A stretch of DNA of 64,000 bases from Agarophyton chilense. Lineage: Eukaryota; Rhodophyta; Florideophyceae; Gracilariales; Gracilariaceae. The stretch spans positions 1-64,000 of the forward strand of contig JARGXX010000034.1 in the NCBI GenBank assembly GCA_030374765.1. Direction: 5' to 3'. Shown here piece by piece: positions 44,770-57,034 of the stretch. A model generated the notes under the pieces. That model worked only from the letters and a program-made list of their open reading frames with translations. It made no database searches and was not told the origin of the DNA. The translations under genes were made by a program, and so were the position numbers. The first letter of the stretch is position 1. Each line of letters begins with the position of its first letter.

Positions 44770-45343
44770 CAGTTCAATATCTGTAGTGCGTTATTAATTT
44801 TTTTATAACAGGAAAACATGAATACCCACATGAAAATCACTTTTTCCGAATAGATAGTAATTTTACGAAAATATTTTTAATAATGGCACGAAACAAAAAT
44901 AATAACATGTCTAAATTTGTGATAACATGTGATGTCAGCGCCATTTATATATGTACTACGTAAAACAGTGTCGACACAAGTCGAAATATCTCCGTCTTCA
45001 AAGAGCTTTAGTCTGATCCAAAATACACTCGATCCCCTGAGGCGGGAATCTTTTTCGTCCCTTTTTCTTGGTCTCTTTCGAAATTCTATCCCTTTGTTTT
45101 CTATTCTTTGTATTCTTGTTTTATCACCCCTGCCGTTTATTTGCATTGTTCATATGCCAACGCCTTCCATAATTCCTTCTTTTTATCTTTTCTGTTGTTT
45201 TCTATGTCTACGCTTTTTTCTGTTGTGAATCCGCTTCCGAAAAATCCAAAATCAGAAAAACTCTGTTTTGGGTTTTTTTTACAAGACCTATATCGTATAA
45301 ACGCCCGTTTGTAGACTTTTTGGCCGTGCTTTTTATTGTACTT
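44770..45343. other. AT-rich spacer before element C
   Basis: T-rich on the plus strand in its second half, with no gene or repeat recognised. Confidence 0.4.
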
Positions 45344-45961
45344 TGTCGTATAGTTGCAGAAATTCTGACTTTTGAGGTTGTCAATATACTACATTCACCC
45401 TGTAGTTGATGGACGCGAGGGATCGTCGTCTATGCAGCTCCGGCCGAGCTACCATCTAGGTGTTGTCAGCCACGTGTAATGTTGACAAGTACCTTCTGGT
45501 TGAGTAATTGTAATTATATGTATTTTAGTACAGTTGTTGAGTGGCCACCTGGCACTGTAGCCAGTGTTGGCCAGATCTTTGACACTAGGTTAGAGACCGT
45601 GCGTTGCTAGCACCTCCCGGGTTATCTGGAGAGTGCAGTCAACTGCATATAGGGAACTGCTCCTCCTCCATCCTAATCTGATAAAGACAGGCATCACTTG
45701 GGTCACGACTATACCTTTTGGTTTATTGTTTCTCAACTACCACACAGGCTTTCTCGCGCATCGACGCCTACCATCGTTCACCTACACGGTATATGCTAGT
45801 CTCCCCGCCGTTTGCCCCTACGCATTTTCACGGTGCCCTGTTACCATCGAGGTTTACTACTTTTACCTTCTAAGGTTGAGCGTCAACACGCTCCCTACGG
45901 TTGAGCGTCACTACGCTCCCGAGACAAGACAGTAGCATACCCCAGAGGTGATTGTACGACA
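45344..45961 (+). repeat. Element C 5' LTR
   Basis: 618 bp with terminal inverted bases TGTCGTA...TACGACA. It matches the solo LTR at 61925-62532. Near its 3' end an approximately 28-bp unit GGTTGAGCGTCAnnACGCTCC is repeated twice (45870-45925). Confidence 0.9.
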
Positions 45962-45964
45962 TTT

Positions 45965-45982
45965 TGGTCTCCCGACTTAGAA
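45965..45982 (+). promoter_or_regulatory. Element C primer-binding site
   Basis: TGGTCTCCCGACTTAGAA begins 3 nt after the LTR, identical to the site in A and D. Confidence 0.75.
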
Positions 45983-46036
45983 AGTATTTTTAGGTTTAGG
46001 CGTACCTTCACGGCTCACACGAGATTCTGAGAAGTA

Positions 46037-48968
46037 TTGGACGCTCGTACACCTATTCGGTTTCAGGAAATCCCGCAAAGCAATACAGGATACCACTATT
46101 GGTCACAAATGGAACGACCTAAAAGGAATACGCGTGGGGCGAACGCCCCGCTAAGCCATAAAGATCTTAAAGGAGCCCCATCGGCTCAACCGATTCCGGA
46201 AAACCCCGAGAGGCTGCTCCGGCATCCTCAAAACAAAACCGTAAAGGTACATGGTCCGCCGCCTATGGCAACGGAACCGCAATGGGAATTACCAATTGAG
46301 GTTGCAGCGGAGGAGCTATGGCCTCAGCTCGAAGAGCGAGCGAAAGCGCTCGTCACCCTCGCGGTGTAGTATTCTACTATGTCAGGGAATCCGATATGTT
46401 GGTTTTTCGCGAAGTCGCGGTTGGAACTCATAACGGAATGATGTCATCGAACTTGTGATATGAAACGGCACACCGTGTAGGATACCAAGAGGCAGGGTAC
46501 ATTGTTGGAACACGTGGTATCACGAGTGGAGTGGCTTGCAACGGCGCATGTAATGGCGATCCACGTGGCTGGTTTTACTACCCTTTGTAGCTAGACGTCC
46601 ATTAGGGACCATACCCATACAGTGGTTTGGGTAAGAGGCTGACCACTGGGTATTATTTATATATTTATTTGGGCACTCACCCTGGCACACAGTATATAGT
46701 GCACCAGAGGTGGGCGCCGACTCCAAGTAAAGGAGACAACATGGGCATCATGAATATTCTGTTCCTCGCTTAGGATTCCTTAACCGGAGATCCAGACGAG
46801 CTATAATAGATAGTCAGCCCCGAACCACTTCATGAGCCGTCTCGTACCTACGTTCCCTCAACGTTTTACAGTTGCACTGTTCACCCTCGCTGGCGAGTAG
46901 TGGCCTTACACCCCACTTCCAGCTCGCTGGTGTTGTAGCTCTACCACCCCTTTTACTTCGCCGCAAGCGACCCATCGGAAGTCCGAACGCTGTCGCAGGT
47001 GTCCGCTCTCTCCGTTAGAGCGGATACTACACGCTGTCGAAGATGCATTAGCCATAAAGGAGAAGTCGGATACCCGGATTGTTCCGCCCTCAATGGACGT
47101 CAATGCATTTACCCGTAGTGTGGTTGACCGAGCAGCTCAAGAGCTATCGGAAAGGATACCTGAAATGGTGAAACAGTATCTCTTTACAGATGCTAGGGAG
47201 CATGGTTACCGCGCTGTGCAGGATCTTTGGGTTTCCGAGGGACTCGCAGAATCCCGACCTACGCAGGTGAACATCGCAAAGGGCATACCACAAGGGTTCC
47301 AAAATGGGTCATTCCACCCATTTCGAACACTTACCTACTGATAGTGAGTACCTACAGGGTCCAAGGCAGAGTGAAGAGGTCCCGGGGAAGGTAGATCCTC
47401 AAGACATTTACCGGCCACCAATTACTGGTTTCGTTCAAAAGGATACCCATGGAGGTGGTCCCAAGGACGATTCGTCTGAATCGTTGGATGAGCGACGAAG
47501 AAACCGAAAAGGGAAGAAGCGGAGGACGAAGAGGGGAAAGAATCGAGAGGATGATTCAGACCCCGACTCGTCAGGCTCCAGTTCCGATACGACTTCATCG
47601 TCGGATGATGACCGTAAAGGTAAGAGGAAGAAGAAAACGAAAAGGTCGACGAAGAAGTCGTCGAAAAAGAACCGAAAGGGTAAAAGGCGATACAATGAGT
47701 CGCCCGACTCTGAGTCGGACACCGAAATGGACCTGGACGTGCACCAACCCTTGAACGATATGTTCACCAAAGCGGTTGACTACAGGACTTATCGGTTGAT
47801 CAACAAGTCTTCTGAATACACCCAAGGGGTGGCTCAGAAGATTACTAAACACCAGAAGAAGCTCAGCTTCCAAATGGGTGACACAACCTTCACAGGTACG
47901 GATCCTACTGCGGTGATTGAGTTTCTACAGAAGTTCAAGATTGCATGTGACCAAAATGGGTTTTCCGAGGGCGCTGCTATGTGGCTATTTCAGTTTTACC
48001 TTAAAGGACAGGCATACTACTTGCTGCAGGGTAGGCTCCGCGGCAATACCTTAGCGATGGATGAGGATGGCACAGAGATGTTGGAGTCATACCCAAAGGT
48101 GGTCAATTTCCTTTTGGAAACATACGCCACCGATGAGCTTATCCAAGAGGCTTACTCGGATGTCCTCGCCTACCATCAAAGGTCTGGGCAAACCGAGTCG
48201 GAGTTTTCGCTTGCGCTGTGGAATCTGGCAACCCGTTGTGGTAATGTGTTCACTACCTCTAGGTTAAAGTCGCTATTTTCCGAAAATGTCGACCAAGCGA
48301 TCCGTTCCCAGGTACGCAATTACCTGGCCACTAACCGAAAGGTAGACTACAATACGCTGGCTCGATCCTCCCAGGGCCTTGGAGATACCCTTCGGCTCGG
48401 AAAGAGACCAGCCGTGCCTCCAACCTCCAAGGATAAACCAAAAAGGTCGGTCTTGGAAATTGAAGATACCACAACCTCAGAGGGGAGCTCGCTCCTCGAA
48501 GTACCTACAAGGACCGCTATCCACTTGGTAGCGACCCAGGGGCGGTTCCCGAACCCTTCGACGATAGGAAATTGGTCGTCAACACGTACACCAAACTCGG
48601 TACAATCGCCGCCAAGTGCGATGAGCTCGCAGAGGATGCAAGGAGCGAGTTCCCATAACTCGCCACCCACACACATCCTACGTTACTGCTCCTACCAACC
48701 AAGTTTCGAAGCCCCCCTCAATGGTGACGCGAGACCCCCAAACTGGAGGCCTCGTTTGCTGGTTCTGTCTCGCGACAGACCATTGGCAAACAATTGCGCT
48801 AACTTACCTCCAGGGATGAGAGACCAGTTGATTCAGGCTCGCATGCAGAAACACCAACGCCTTTATAAGTCTTCAACTCAAGCACCAAATTGGTTCCAAC
48901 CCCATACACCGGTACAGGTCAATACCATCGAGAAAACACCAAACTTGGACTCAACCCTTCCCTTATAG
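46037..48968 (+). pseudogene. Element C gag (split by a solo LTR)
   Basis: The first part runs to 46364 and is cut by a D-type solo LTR. It resumes after 47036 in the frame that would be continuous if the LTR and one target duplication were absent. A +1 shift near 47304-47340 leads into the main gag frame (47304-48968). This holds a very basic Lys/Arg plus Ser/Asp segment and a Ty3-type capsid region (DPTAVIEFLQKFKIACDQNG, FLLETYATDELIQEAY, SEFSLALWNLATRCGNVF). Gag forms the virus-like particle and binds element RNA. I see no clean zinc knuckle. Confidence 0.8.
46365..47031 (-). mobile_element. Solo LTR of the D family, inverted, inside gag of C
   Basis: 667 bp with TGTAGTAT...ATACTACA-type ends, the reverse complement of 49402-50068 with only a few percent difference. 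The 5-bp flanks CGCGG (46360-46364) and CGCTG (47032-47036) match at 4 of 5 positions, as an old target duplication would. It is the product of LTR-LTR recombination that removed the internal region. Confidence 0.85.
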
Positions 48969-49401
48969 GAGGAAAACACCGAATGGTTGGCGTAATGGCC
49001 GAACTCAACCTGCAATTGGAAGGCCAATCGATACCCCGAACCTTGAACTTGGAAGAGAACACGTCAAAACCAGTTCTGGTTTGTCATATGAAATACAACA
49101 ACTATAAACTACGTGCTTCAATGTGTTTCTGCGATCGCCTTGCGGTTTCGGTCACCTGCATATTGGATACGGAGGCCGGCCCAAACGTTCTGAACTCCCG
49201 CGTCATACCTGAGGCGGTACTTTGGAACTTGAGCGGACCTCCCGACAACAACTCGGTGGTGGATGCAAATGAGCACCCATTTAACCTTCGAGGTATGCTC
49301 ATCACTGTGGTGCAGCTCGGACACCTCAAGGTAAGACTGCAATTCTTTGTTCTCGACCGTTTACCAATAGACTTCCTACTAGGTACAAACTTCATTGACA
49401 G
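48890..49401 (+). pseudogene. Element C protease, truncated
   Basis: Retropepsin-like: ILDTEAGPNVLNSRVIP corresponds to DTGAGPNFI in A, with the catalytic-loop Gly replaced by Glu, and DFLLGTNFIDS matches the C-terminal hydrophobic-Leu-Gly motif. The element D LTR begins immediately after, so the rest of pol is gone. It overlaps the gag frame end by 79 nt in another frame. Confidence 0.75.
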
Positions 49402-50068
49402 TGTAGTATCCGCTCTAACGGAGAGAGCAGACACCTGCGACAGCGTTCGGACTGCTGATGGGTCGCTTGCGGCGAAGGAAAAGGGGTGGTAGAGCTACAA
49501 CACCAGCGAGCTGGAAGTGGGGTGTAAGGCCACTACTCGCCAGCGAGGGTGAACAGTGCAACTGTAAAACGTTGAGGGAACGTAGGTACGAGACGGCTCA
49601 TGAAGTGGTTCGGGGCTGACTATCTATTATAGCTCGTCTGGATCTCCGGTTAAGGAATCCTAAGCGAGGAACAGAATATTCATGATGCCCATGTTGTCTC
49701 CTTTACTTGGAGTCGGCGCCCACCTCTGGTGCACTATATACTGTGTGCCAGGGTGAGTGCCCAAATAAATATATAAATAATACCCAGTGGTCAGCCTCTT
49801 ACCCAAACCACTGTATGGGTATGGTCCCTAATGGACGTCTAGCTACAAAGGGTAGTAAAACCAGCCACGTGGATCGCCACTACATGCGCCGTTGCAAGCC
49901 ACTCCACTCGTGATACCACGTGTTCCAAAAATGTACCTTGCCTCCTGGCATCCTACGCGGTGTGCCGTTTCACATCACAAGTTTGATGACATCACTCCGT
50001 TATGAGTTCCAAACGCGATTTCGCGAAAAACCAACATATCGGATTCCCAGACATAGTAGAATACTACA
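49402..50068 (-). repeat. Element D 3' LTR
   Basis: 667 bp, plus strand beginning TGTAGTATCC and ending GAATACTACA. It is preceded, on the minus strand, by the purine tract GAGGGGGGCA (50069-50078). Confidence 0.9.
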
Positions 50069-50078
50069 TGCCCCCCTC
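50069..50078 (-). promoter_or_regulatory. Element D polypurine tract
   Basis: GAGGGGGGCA on the minus strand, directly abutting the 3' LTR. Confidence 0.75.
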
Positions 50079-50235
50079 GTTAAGCGCGAACCATTTGGGA
50101 CGCAAGAAGCGTTTATACGCAGTCGGACCGGTGTTCCGGGTACTCATCTTCATCACGAATTCCTCGCCGCCCGACCAATTTTACAGTTCTCAACAGCATT
50201 CTGTTCCTCACCGCTCTTCAGCTCGATCTCTCGCG

Positions 50236-51917
50236 ATGGATCCGAACGCCGGGTCCAACCCGTTCCAGCCCTCCTCTGAGGATGTTCCTTCTGGGGCTCC
50301 GTCCAACACTGCTGGTTATGCGTCGCAGCCTACTGCTCAACTCGGTCCATACCGTTCGTTCCCCACACCGTACACCGGACTCCGGTCGGTACCGTTACCT
50401 CAGCCAACCGTGGCTCCGATTCCGAGCGCGGCTTACGTCGCCTCTGCGGGTGTGATTCGAGCTCCTTCTAGTCGTGCTCAGCGGAGCTACCCGCACCCTG
50501 CGGATTTCTATGGACGAGATCCTCTCGACAACTTTGAACTTTTTGCGCAAGCGCCCTGGTTTGATCCAGTTGCTACCCGCGATTACGCGTCGATACAACA
50601 GTATGTACACGGTGGGTACTTTTCTGACTGTATTCCGGAACACGCGATTTATAGCGACTACTGGGCGAGCCATATTGCTTTGCCAGATAACGCGATTGCG
50701 CGATATTCAACGGAAACCTTGTCCGAAGCCCGTACGCGGTGCACCAAGCTGATTTACCAGCGTCTTCACCGATTCATCAGTACGGTTCTGCTCCCGCAGG
50801 ACTGGGAAGTAGATATCTGAAAAGCCCGTACCGACGGTGAAGGTTACTCGTATATCGAGACACTCGTTGAAGTCGATGTTAGCGGTTGGCGCGGTGTGCG
50901 CGGTGTGCGTGATGCAGCTCTCTGTTTCAGCAACCTCTTCTCCGTGCGGAGTTCCGCTTCCTTCGAAAGCGTGACAGTCCCTATTGGGATTATCCTTGTT
51001 GGGAACGTCGTACTCGATCACGTTTGGGATATTTGGTGCCGTATCAAATGATCGAGATTGACCGCATCCGGCGGAACGCGCGCTTCGGGCGCTACATCGG
51101 TATTCCGGAGCATTGGGCGGCGATTGATAGTCCTCGTGGTTGCCCTATGGAGCTCCCACCGGCGATCTCCTACATCGTGTCCGCGTTGATTAACGACCCG
51201 TTCTCGGGATATTGGACGGTGGTTTATACCGAGTTTATCGCCAAGATGGCCGTCTTCCTCCTGTGGGATGCTTATGATACCTTTAGAGTCTGGTACATGT
51301 CGCCCACAGCGCGAAAGTAGGCGAGAGAACTCGATTATTCCCTTATCTTGGGATCCCGTGCGAACCATGCCGACTTCCTCCATCTTGTGGATTTTATCGA
51401 CAGTTTCGATTGGTCTGGAGTTCCAGCTGATCAATCCGCTCGCGGAACCCATGCAAGACACTACGACCATTCTCCTGGACGAAGAGCAAGTGCTGAAGAT
51501 TTCGTTTGGTACGACCCCTGGACGCGCCAGCTGATCACCTCCAAGCAGGCTCGCTTTCTTCGGGAGAACCTGCGTGACATGCCACCAAACCAGCTTACTG
51601 GATACGTGTACGATCGTACTCCATCCGAGAACGGAGAGGAACCATATGAGGAAGCGCCGGGAGCTGAGGCTGAACTCGGTTACGAGGACGAGCCAGAGCT
51701 GGCAGGCGTAGCGACTTCCGTCGATCAATCCGCAGCGGCGGGAATTTCTCAAGAGAATTCTCATGAGTTTACCCAACAACCGAGTGCAGTGCCGGTCGAA
51801 GATCCAGGCTTGGATCCGCTGAGGAAGTTTCTCTTAGACGCGGGCTTTCCCGTGGACCAAGTTGAGGCTGATCGCGCACAGCTTCTTGCGAACCTGCGTG
51901 CTCGCACGTCTCTTTGA
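50236..51917 (+). pseudogene. Antisense ORF of element D, homologue of the one in A
   Basis: It begins MDPNAGSNPFQPSS about 170 bp inside the 3' LTR and runs opposite to pol, exactly as in element A. Aligned blocks: APWFDPVATRDYASIQ (A: APWFHPLAVRDEDLI), GYLVPYQMIEIDRI (A: GYFVPYQITEIERI), ELPPAISYIVSALINDP, AYDTFRVWYMSP, an acidic linker, and a C-terminal FLLDAGFPVDQVEADRAQLL. Stops at 50818-50820 and 51318-51320 and a frame change between 50940 and 51024 break it. The reading frame is otherwise recognisable end to end over ~550 codons, so it once encoded a protein. Function unknown. Confidence 0.75.
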
Positions 51918-52269
51918 TAATCCTAGAAAAGGCTCCTAGTCAACACCCTTGCCGTGGTATCTTGATACCAATAAAATCTGGTGACTTCGTGTCTTCACGT
52001 TCCCGTCTTACCTTCTAGTCTTCATCTCTTCTCGCTTCTCGAGTTTCATACTTCCTTTCTCGCTTCTCGAGTTCTTACCTTCTTCTTCTCGCTTCTCGAG
52101 TTTGTCATAGGTGACAATCAGTAAATGTCCTCTGCTTGCGTGTCTTCACGTTTCTTCTTCATGATTTCTTGTTTTCTTTTCGCCTTTTGAGTTTTATTAC
52201 CTTTGTGGCCCATGCTTAGAAATTGGATGTGCCCATGAGCCCGACTATCGAGGAGTTGATCTCCCTGGG
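51918..52269. repeat. Spacer with CTTCTCGCTTCTCGAGTT minisatellite
   Basis: Between the antisense ORF and the chromodomain. Three imperfect copies of CTCGCTTCTCGAGTT lie at about 52027-52103. Both convergent transcripts (sense pol and antisense ORF) would end around here. Confidence 0.6.
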
Positions 52270-52439
52270 GAGTGGTAATCGCATGCGTCGATGATATCGC
52301 ACGAGTTGCGAACGGGGGATATGAGCTATAGGTTCCCACGTATCCGCTTCCGGAGGAAAACCGTACCAACGGACTCGATACAGTAATTCTCTAGCATCGT
52401 CATGCTCGCTATGTTACATACGCGATCCATAACATATTT
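52270..52439 (-). pseudogene. Element D chromodomain, frameshifted
   Basis: KYVMDRV in one frame is followed, after a shift near 52390, by YRVRWYGFPPEADTWEP and HIPRSQLVRYHRR in another. This aligns with element A's chromodomain (RWYGYGPEWDTPEPIEHLPR). It is separated from the integrase stop at 52659 by about 200 nt. Confidence 0.7.
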
Positions 52440-52658
52440 CTGGGCGCTTTCCAATGCTTTCGCTGTTGGCGTGAGACTCCTGTTAACAGGTTTGAAATGT
52501 CTTAGGGCTGACCCAAGCATCTCTTTGTTAGCAGTTTCAGTGTCGCTAAGCGTTCACTCGTCGACTAACTGTCGTTCTGCCCGCAGGGGCAGTGTACTCA
52601 TTCCTTGAGAACCTTTCTCAGTTAAAGAGCTATCCTGTTTTCCAGGTTCCATAGAAGC

Positions 52659-54210
52659 TTACTTCTTGCTACTTCTCAATTCCATTCGTGGATGAACTTC
52701 CTTCGGTTTATCCGATTCTGACCCCTGTTCGGTGGGCGATAGTGCTTGCACCACGACAGGAGTCGATACCTCTCCTTCTTCCTGCCAACGAGTAATGGAT
52801 GCCGATATCGGCGGAACAGCGAGTGGCGCTTCACCTGACGGTTCAGCCTGAAGCGGCAACGGCGCGTGTTCGCGTGCACTCGTTTCCAAGTCCTTGGGGC
52901 CAAATTCCAAAACATCTTTCCTGCTTTCAGGTTCCATTTCTGTACTTACGGGTGTGCGCGTGCCACGGAGCATATCCCGGTACTTCGGAAGCTGTTCGTG
53001 ATTGGCGTACGCAACCGCCTGCGGTGGGAGATCAGGAGCTTTCTCCTCCGCTCGAGCCATTGGTGGCGGTTCACTCTCCCCAGAGTCACTTGGGTTTTTG
53101 ACTTGACGTTCCGTCGCACTTGACTCCTTAGTTCTACCAGATACATGGACTTCCACTTGCGGGTCAGGCGCGACTTCAACGAGATCGCGCGATACACGTT
53201 CAACGTCCTCACCTGTCTTGATGACCACTGTGTCTTCATCAAGGTCCACCACTTTGAAGGGTCCAGCCGCTATCGGCAACAACTTATGACGAGATTCTTC
53301 CTGTTTGTCAGGTCTTTCGACTCGCACGAAGACGTGACTTCCTACTCGTATTGCCGGGTTTCTTCTTCGCCTTCTGGCGTCATAGTTTCGCTTATAGCGA
53401 GCTGGCGTCTTTGATAACTCCTTAGCGGCTTCTTCCGCTCTGGCCTTCAGGTCATTCCTCCATTTCAGATGGTACTTACCCGGGGTCGGCGCGTCCAATT
53501 CTGTCTCGTCGTCGAGCGCAACTGGTAAAGTCAGAGGGTTACGTGAGAGCACAAGGTCGAACGGTGCCGTCTTTGTAGAGGTATGCACTTGCGTATTGTA
53601 CGCGTAGCACAGAGTATCTGTAAACATGTCCCATTCTTTCGGATGTTCCGCGATGTAGTGTCGTAATTCTGCTATCAGCGTGCGGTTGAAACGCTCCACC
53701 TGACCGTTGCATTGCGGATGATAGGCCGTGGTAAACACGTTTCGAATGCCCATAATGCGGCAAACATTCTGAAAGAACTTCGCAACGAATTCCTTCCCAT
53801 TATCTGAAAACAGAACTTCTGGTGGTCCGTATATAAATACCCAGTGTTTGATGAACGCCCGTGCGATTACGGCTGCTGTTATCCGCTTCAGCGGCACAGT
53901 CCGCACTAGCTTCGAGAAGTGCTCGGTGATTACCAATAGGTAGGGATAACCTCGCCTTGAGCGAATCAATTCCCCTAGGATGTCGATACTGACGTGTTGT
54001 AAAGGCGCTTTCGCCTGGAATAACGTCATCGGTTTCCGCTTCCTGTAAAGCCTCACGCGATTCTTCGCACATGTTGTACACAACCTCACTGTAGCATGGC
54101 AGTCCACTGCCAAAGTATGCCAGTAAAAATCTCTTCTTAGAGTCCTGAACAACTTCGTTCCTCCTGGATGACCAGACAGCCTGCTGTAGCGTGCCAGATG
54201 GAGTAGTCAA
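52659..54210 (-). pseudogene. Element D integrase
   Basis: The frame from 54152 covers the end of the HHCC finger (CTTCAKNRVRL), the core SIDILGEL (Asp kept), FSDNGKEF and NGQVERFN (Asp and Glu), the AYNTQVHTST region, and a C-terminal tail with RHKLLPIAAGPFKV. The finger's first part lies in 54153-54210 beyond a stop near 54220. The D-D-E triad is complete, unlike in A. A long polar tail follows to the stop at 52659, then the frameshifted chromodomain. Confidence 0.85.
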
Positions 54211-54221
54211 CTCTTCAAGAC

Positions 54222-56258
54222 TTATGGAATCACGATTTGATCATGCTTTTCGACATGTCTTAACAGTATTCCTCGTGAATCGAGTAAAAAGGGGAGCTCC
54301 TCCCCCCCGTTAAGACGAAAGTGTATCGACGCACAAAAAGTATCGGCGTGTTGCTCATTGAGCAGCTCAGTGCACGAGATTTGCTCGAGTTGAACTGAAG
54401 GATCAGTGTCTGGTAATGCAAGAAACGGGTCTGCATCCGAATAATCATCAAGGGTCTCTTGCTCCTCTTCTTCAAAAGATGTTGAATGGGTCTCCATGTA
54501 GAAGCAAGGTATCTCTTCATCAATTTCCCCTTGGGTTTCGCCCAGTGTTTTGAGTCGCGATAGCGCGTCTGCTTGGACATTGGCCAATCCCTTCTTATAC
54601 TTCACTTCGAAATCGAATTCAGAAAGGCGTAAGCGCCATCGTGTGAGACGACCAGACGGGTCTGTAATGGACAGTAACCATCGTAGAGACGAATGATCCG
54701 TGTTGACGGTAAAACGTTCTCCTTGGAGATACGGTCGCAATGTGGTTAGAGCCCAAACGACTGCAAGGCATTCCTCTTCTGAAACTGAATACTTCTTCTC
54801 ATCTGCGTTCAGCGATCTTGACTAGTAACCAATTGGTTTCCGTTCACCATCAGGGTGTGTTTGAAAAAGGGCACACCCTACTTGGTACTCGCTAGAGTCG
54901 GTATCCACTGAGTATGGCAGGTTGGGGATGGGCAGTGCCAAGACTGGGGCTGTAATAATCTTTGTCTTCAGCGTGTCGAACGCTTCCACTTCAGCTTGTC
55001 TGAATTGTTCCAGCTGTACTGGTTGTCCTTTACGCAGCTTTGCGTTGAGCGGTGCCGCTATATGCGAGTATCGCGGCACTAATCGTCGGTAGACGTTGCA
55101 CAAGCCGAGGAAAGGACGCAATTGCTTCTGTGTCGACGGAGGTTGTACTTCGCGGAGAGCCGCTGTCTGTGCCTCTTGAATGGCAAGCTGTCCCGGTTTG
55201 ATCACGTGTCCTAAGTACCGGACGGTGCCAGCGAACCATTCGCATTTTTTGAACTTCAAGGTGATACCTGCGCTCTGTAGTGCTTTGAGGATCCCCTCGA
55301 CATGCCGTAAATGGCTTTCCACATCCTGGGAAAAGATGATCAAATCGTCCAAATAGACAAAACAAGTCTTCCACTTGTATCTTGAGAGCAAAATGTCCAG
55401 GGTACTCTGGAAAGTAGCCAGTGCATTCGTTAAGCCAAAGGGCATCCTTTTCAAACGGTAAAGACCGGCGTGACACGCAAATGCGGTTTTGTCTTGGTCA
55501 TCTTCCGCTACAGGCACTTGCCAATAGCCAGACTTGGCGTCCAACGTGGTGAACACTTTCGCTTCTCCTAAGCTGTCCATACCTTCGTCCATTCGAAGCA
55601 ACGGGTATGTATCCCGAACTGTAACTGCGTTCTGTTTTCGATAATCGATACAGAATCGTAAAGAACCGTCAGGTTTTGGAACCAGCACCACTGGTGGGGC
55701 CCAAGCAGATTGAGCTGCTTCGATTACTCCTTCTTCCAGCATTTTTCTGACATTCTCCTCCTCTATTTGGCGAGTTCGCGGTCCCGCGCTGTAGGGTGGT
55801 TGGGAGATGGGTCGTGACCCTGGGACCAAATCAATGTGGTGTTTCGTAGCGGAGATCTCTCCTAGTTTTCCACTCCACATGGATTTATACTTCTTCAGCA
55901 TAGACCTGATCTTCGTTCTGTAGTGTTCCGGCACATGTGCTAAGTCTATCTCATCGACCAGGCTCTCTGGATCCTTTGCCGTTTGCAATTGATCTCCAGA
56001 CGAAGTTTGCGGTTCTTCGTCTGTGTCACCGACATGGGTTAATCCCAATACTTCTGCAGTAGAAATATGAGTAGGGACCACCACTGTGGGATGACGCAAA
56101 GCTGTTGCAACAACCTGATTCTTCGGTATCTGATAATCGTTGTCGGTGAAGTTACTCACTAGTATCCAAAAGGGGCTACCAGGATCAACCTGAGCAATGC
56201 CGTTAGCGACTAGCAATCCACGGGATTCGTACATCCGAGTATTCGGTTGAACTAGCAC
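54222..56258 (-). pseudogene. Element D reverse transcriptase and RNase H
   Basis: RT (54822-56258): FTTLDAKSGYWQ, MPFGLTNALATFQ, catalytic VYLDDLIIF and LGHVIKPG. A TAG at 54822-54824 splits it from the RNase H remainder (54222-54740), which has VNTDHSSLRWLL, FDFEVKYKKG and VQADALSRL; the RNase H start VDTDSSEYQVG is still in the RT frame. At the place where A has its frameshift this copy is in frame, so A's shift is a mutation rather than programmed. Confidence 0.85.
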
Positions 56259-56294
56259 GAGTCCGTGTCGTTCTGTTCGTACTTGAACCCAAGT

Positions 56295-56993
56295 TTAGGT
56301 TTGCCCCTTCAGCATGGCATTCTTCGCTACTCGAATCCTCGGCGAGACATGTCCTCGGGATTTCCCGTATTCCATAGATGGTGGAAGTGGAGGTGCTTCA
56401 GAGCAATCACGCATTGGCTTGCGAACAATTGGTACCATTGATCCATCATCTAGTTCCACTAGTTTTCTTCGCGGGCGAATGGCTTCGACAAACTTGTCGC
56501 AATAATCACATCCCAGTACCACTGGTGCAGCTAACGTCTTACAGACGATGAAGTCGATTAGGACTACAAAGCGTCCCAAACGCACCACGAGTCGAACTGT
56601 TCCCAGTGTCTTCACAACATTTTTGTTGGCATCCCGGATGTCCGGTAAAGGACCGTATCGAATACGTTCTAAGTCAGCAGGAGCGAGCTCCGATTCCCGT
56701 ATAAAGCTCGGACCAGCACCTGTGTCCAGGATAGTCAATCGACGGGATAACAGATTCCTCTCAGAGCCGATGTCGGCATAGACCTTATAGTGTCTTTTAG
56801 ACACTACCATGAGGTTAATTTCCCGTTTTGACGGACAAGTATAACGTCTCCAAGGACGATGTAACTCACAGTCAAACTGTACTCGCTTTCCGTCCGGCAG
56901 ATTGATTCCGTACGGCGGAAATTTGGGAGGCCTCAAGAGAATCTTGGACTTCCAAGCGCGGGAGCAGGGAGGCGAGCTCTCCTTTGTCCGCAC
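56295..56993 (-). pseudogene. Element D protease
   Basis: Retropepsin with ILDTGAGPSFI and the C-terminal VVLGCDYCDKFVEAI, closely matching A. It ends at a stop at 56295-56297, about 40 nt before the RT frame opens, so protease and RT are now in separate frames. The catalytic DTG is intact. Confidence 0.8.
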
Positions 56994-57034
56994 TGCGGGA
57001 TCGACTAGTGCCGACCCCCTAGGGGCTCCCTCAC

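Larger units (their letters stand above)
45344..49401 (+). mobile_element. Truncated Ty3/gypsy element C
   Basis: It has a 5' LTR (45344-45961), PBS, gag and the start of protease, then is cut off at 49401 by the LTR of element D. RT, RNase H, integrase and the 3' LTR are missing. Gag is interrupted by an inverted D-type solo LTR (46365-47031). It reads opposite to D. Confidence 0.85.
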
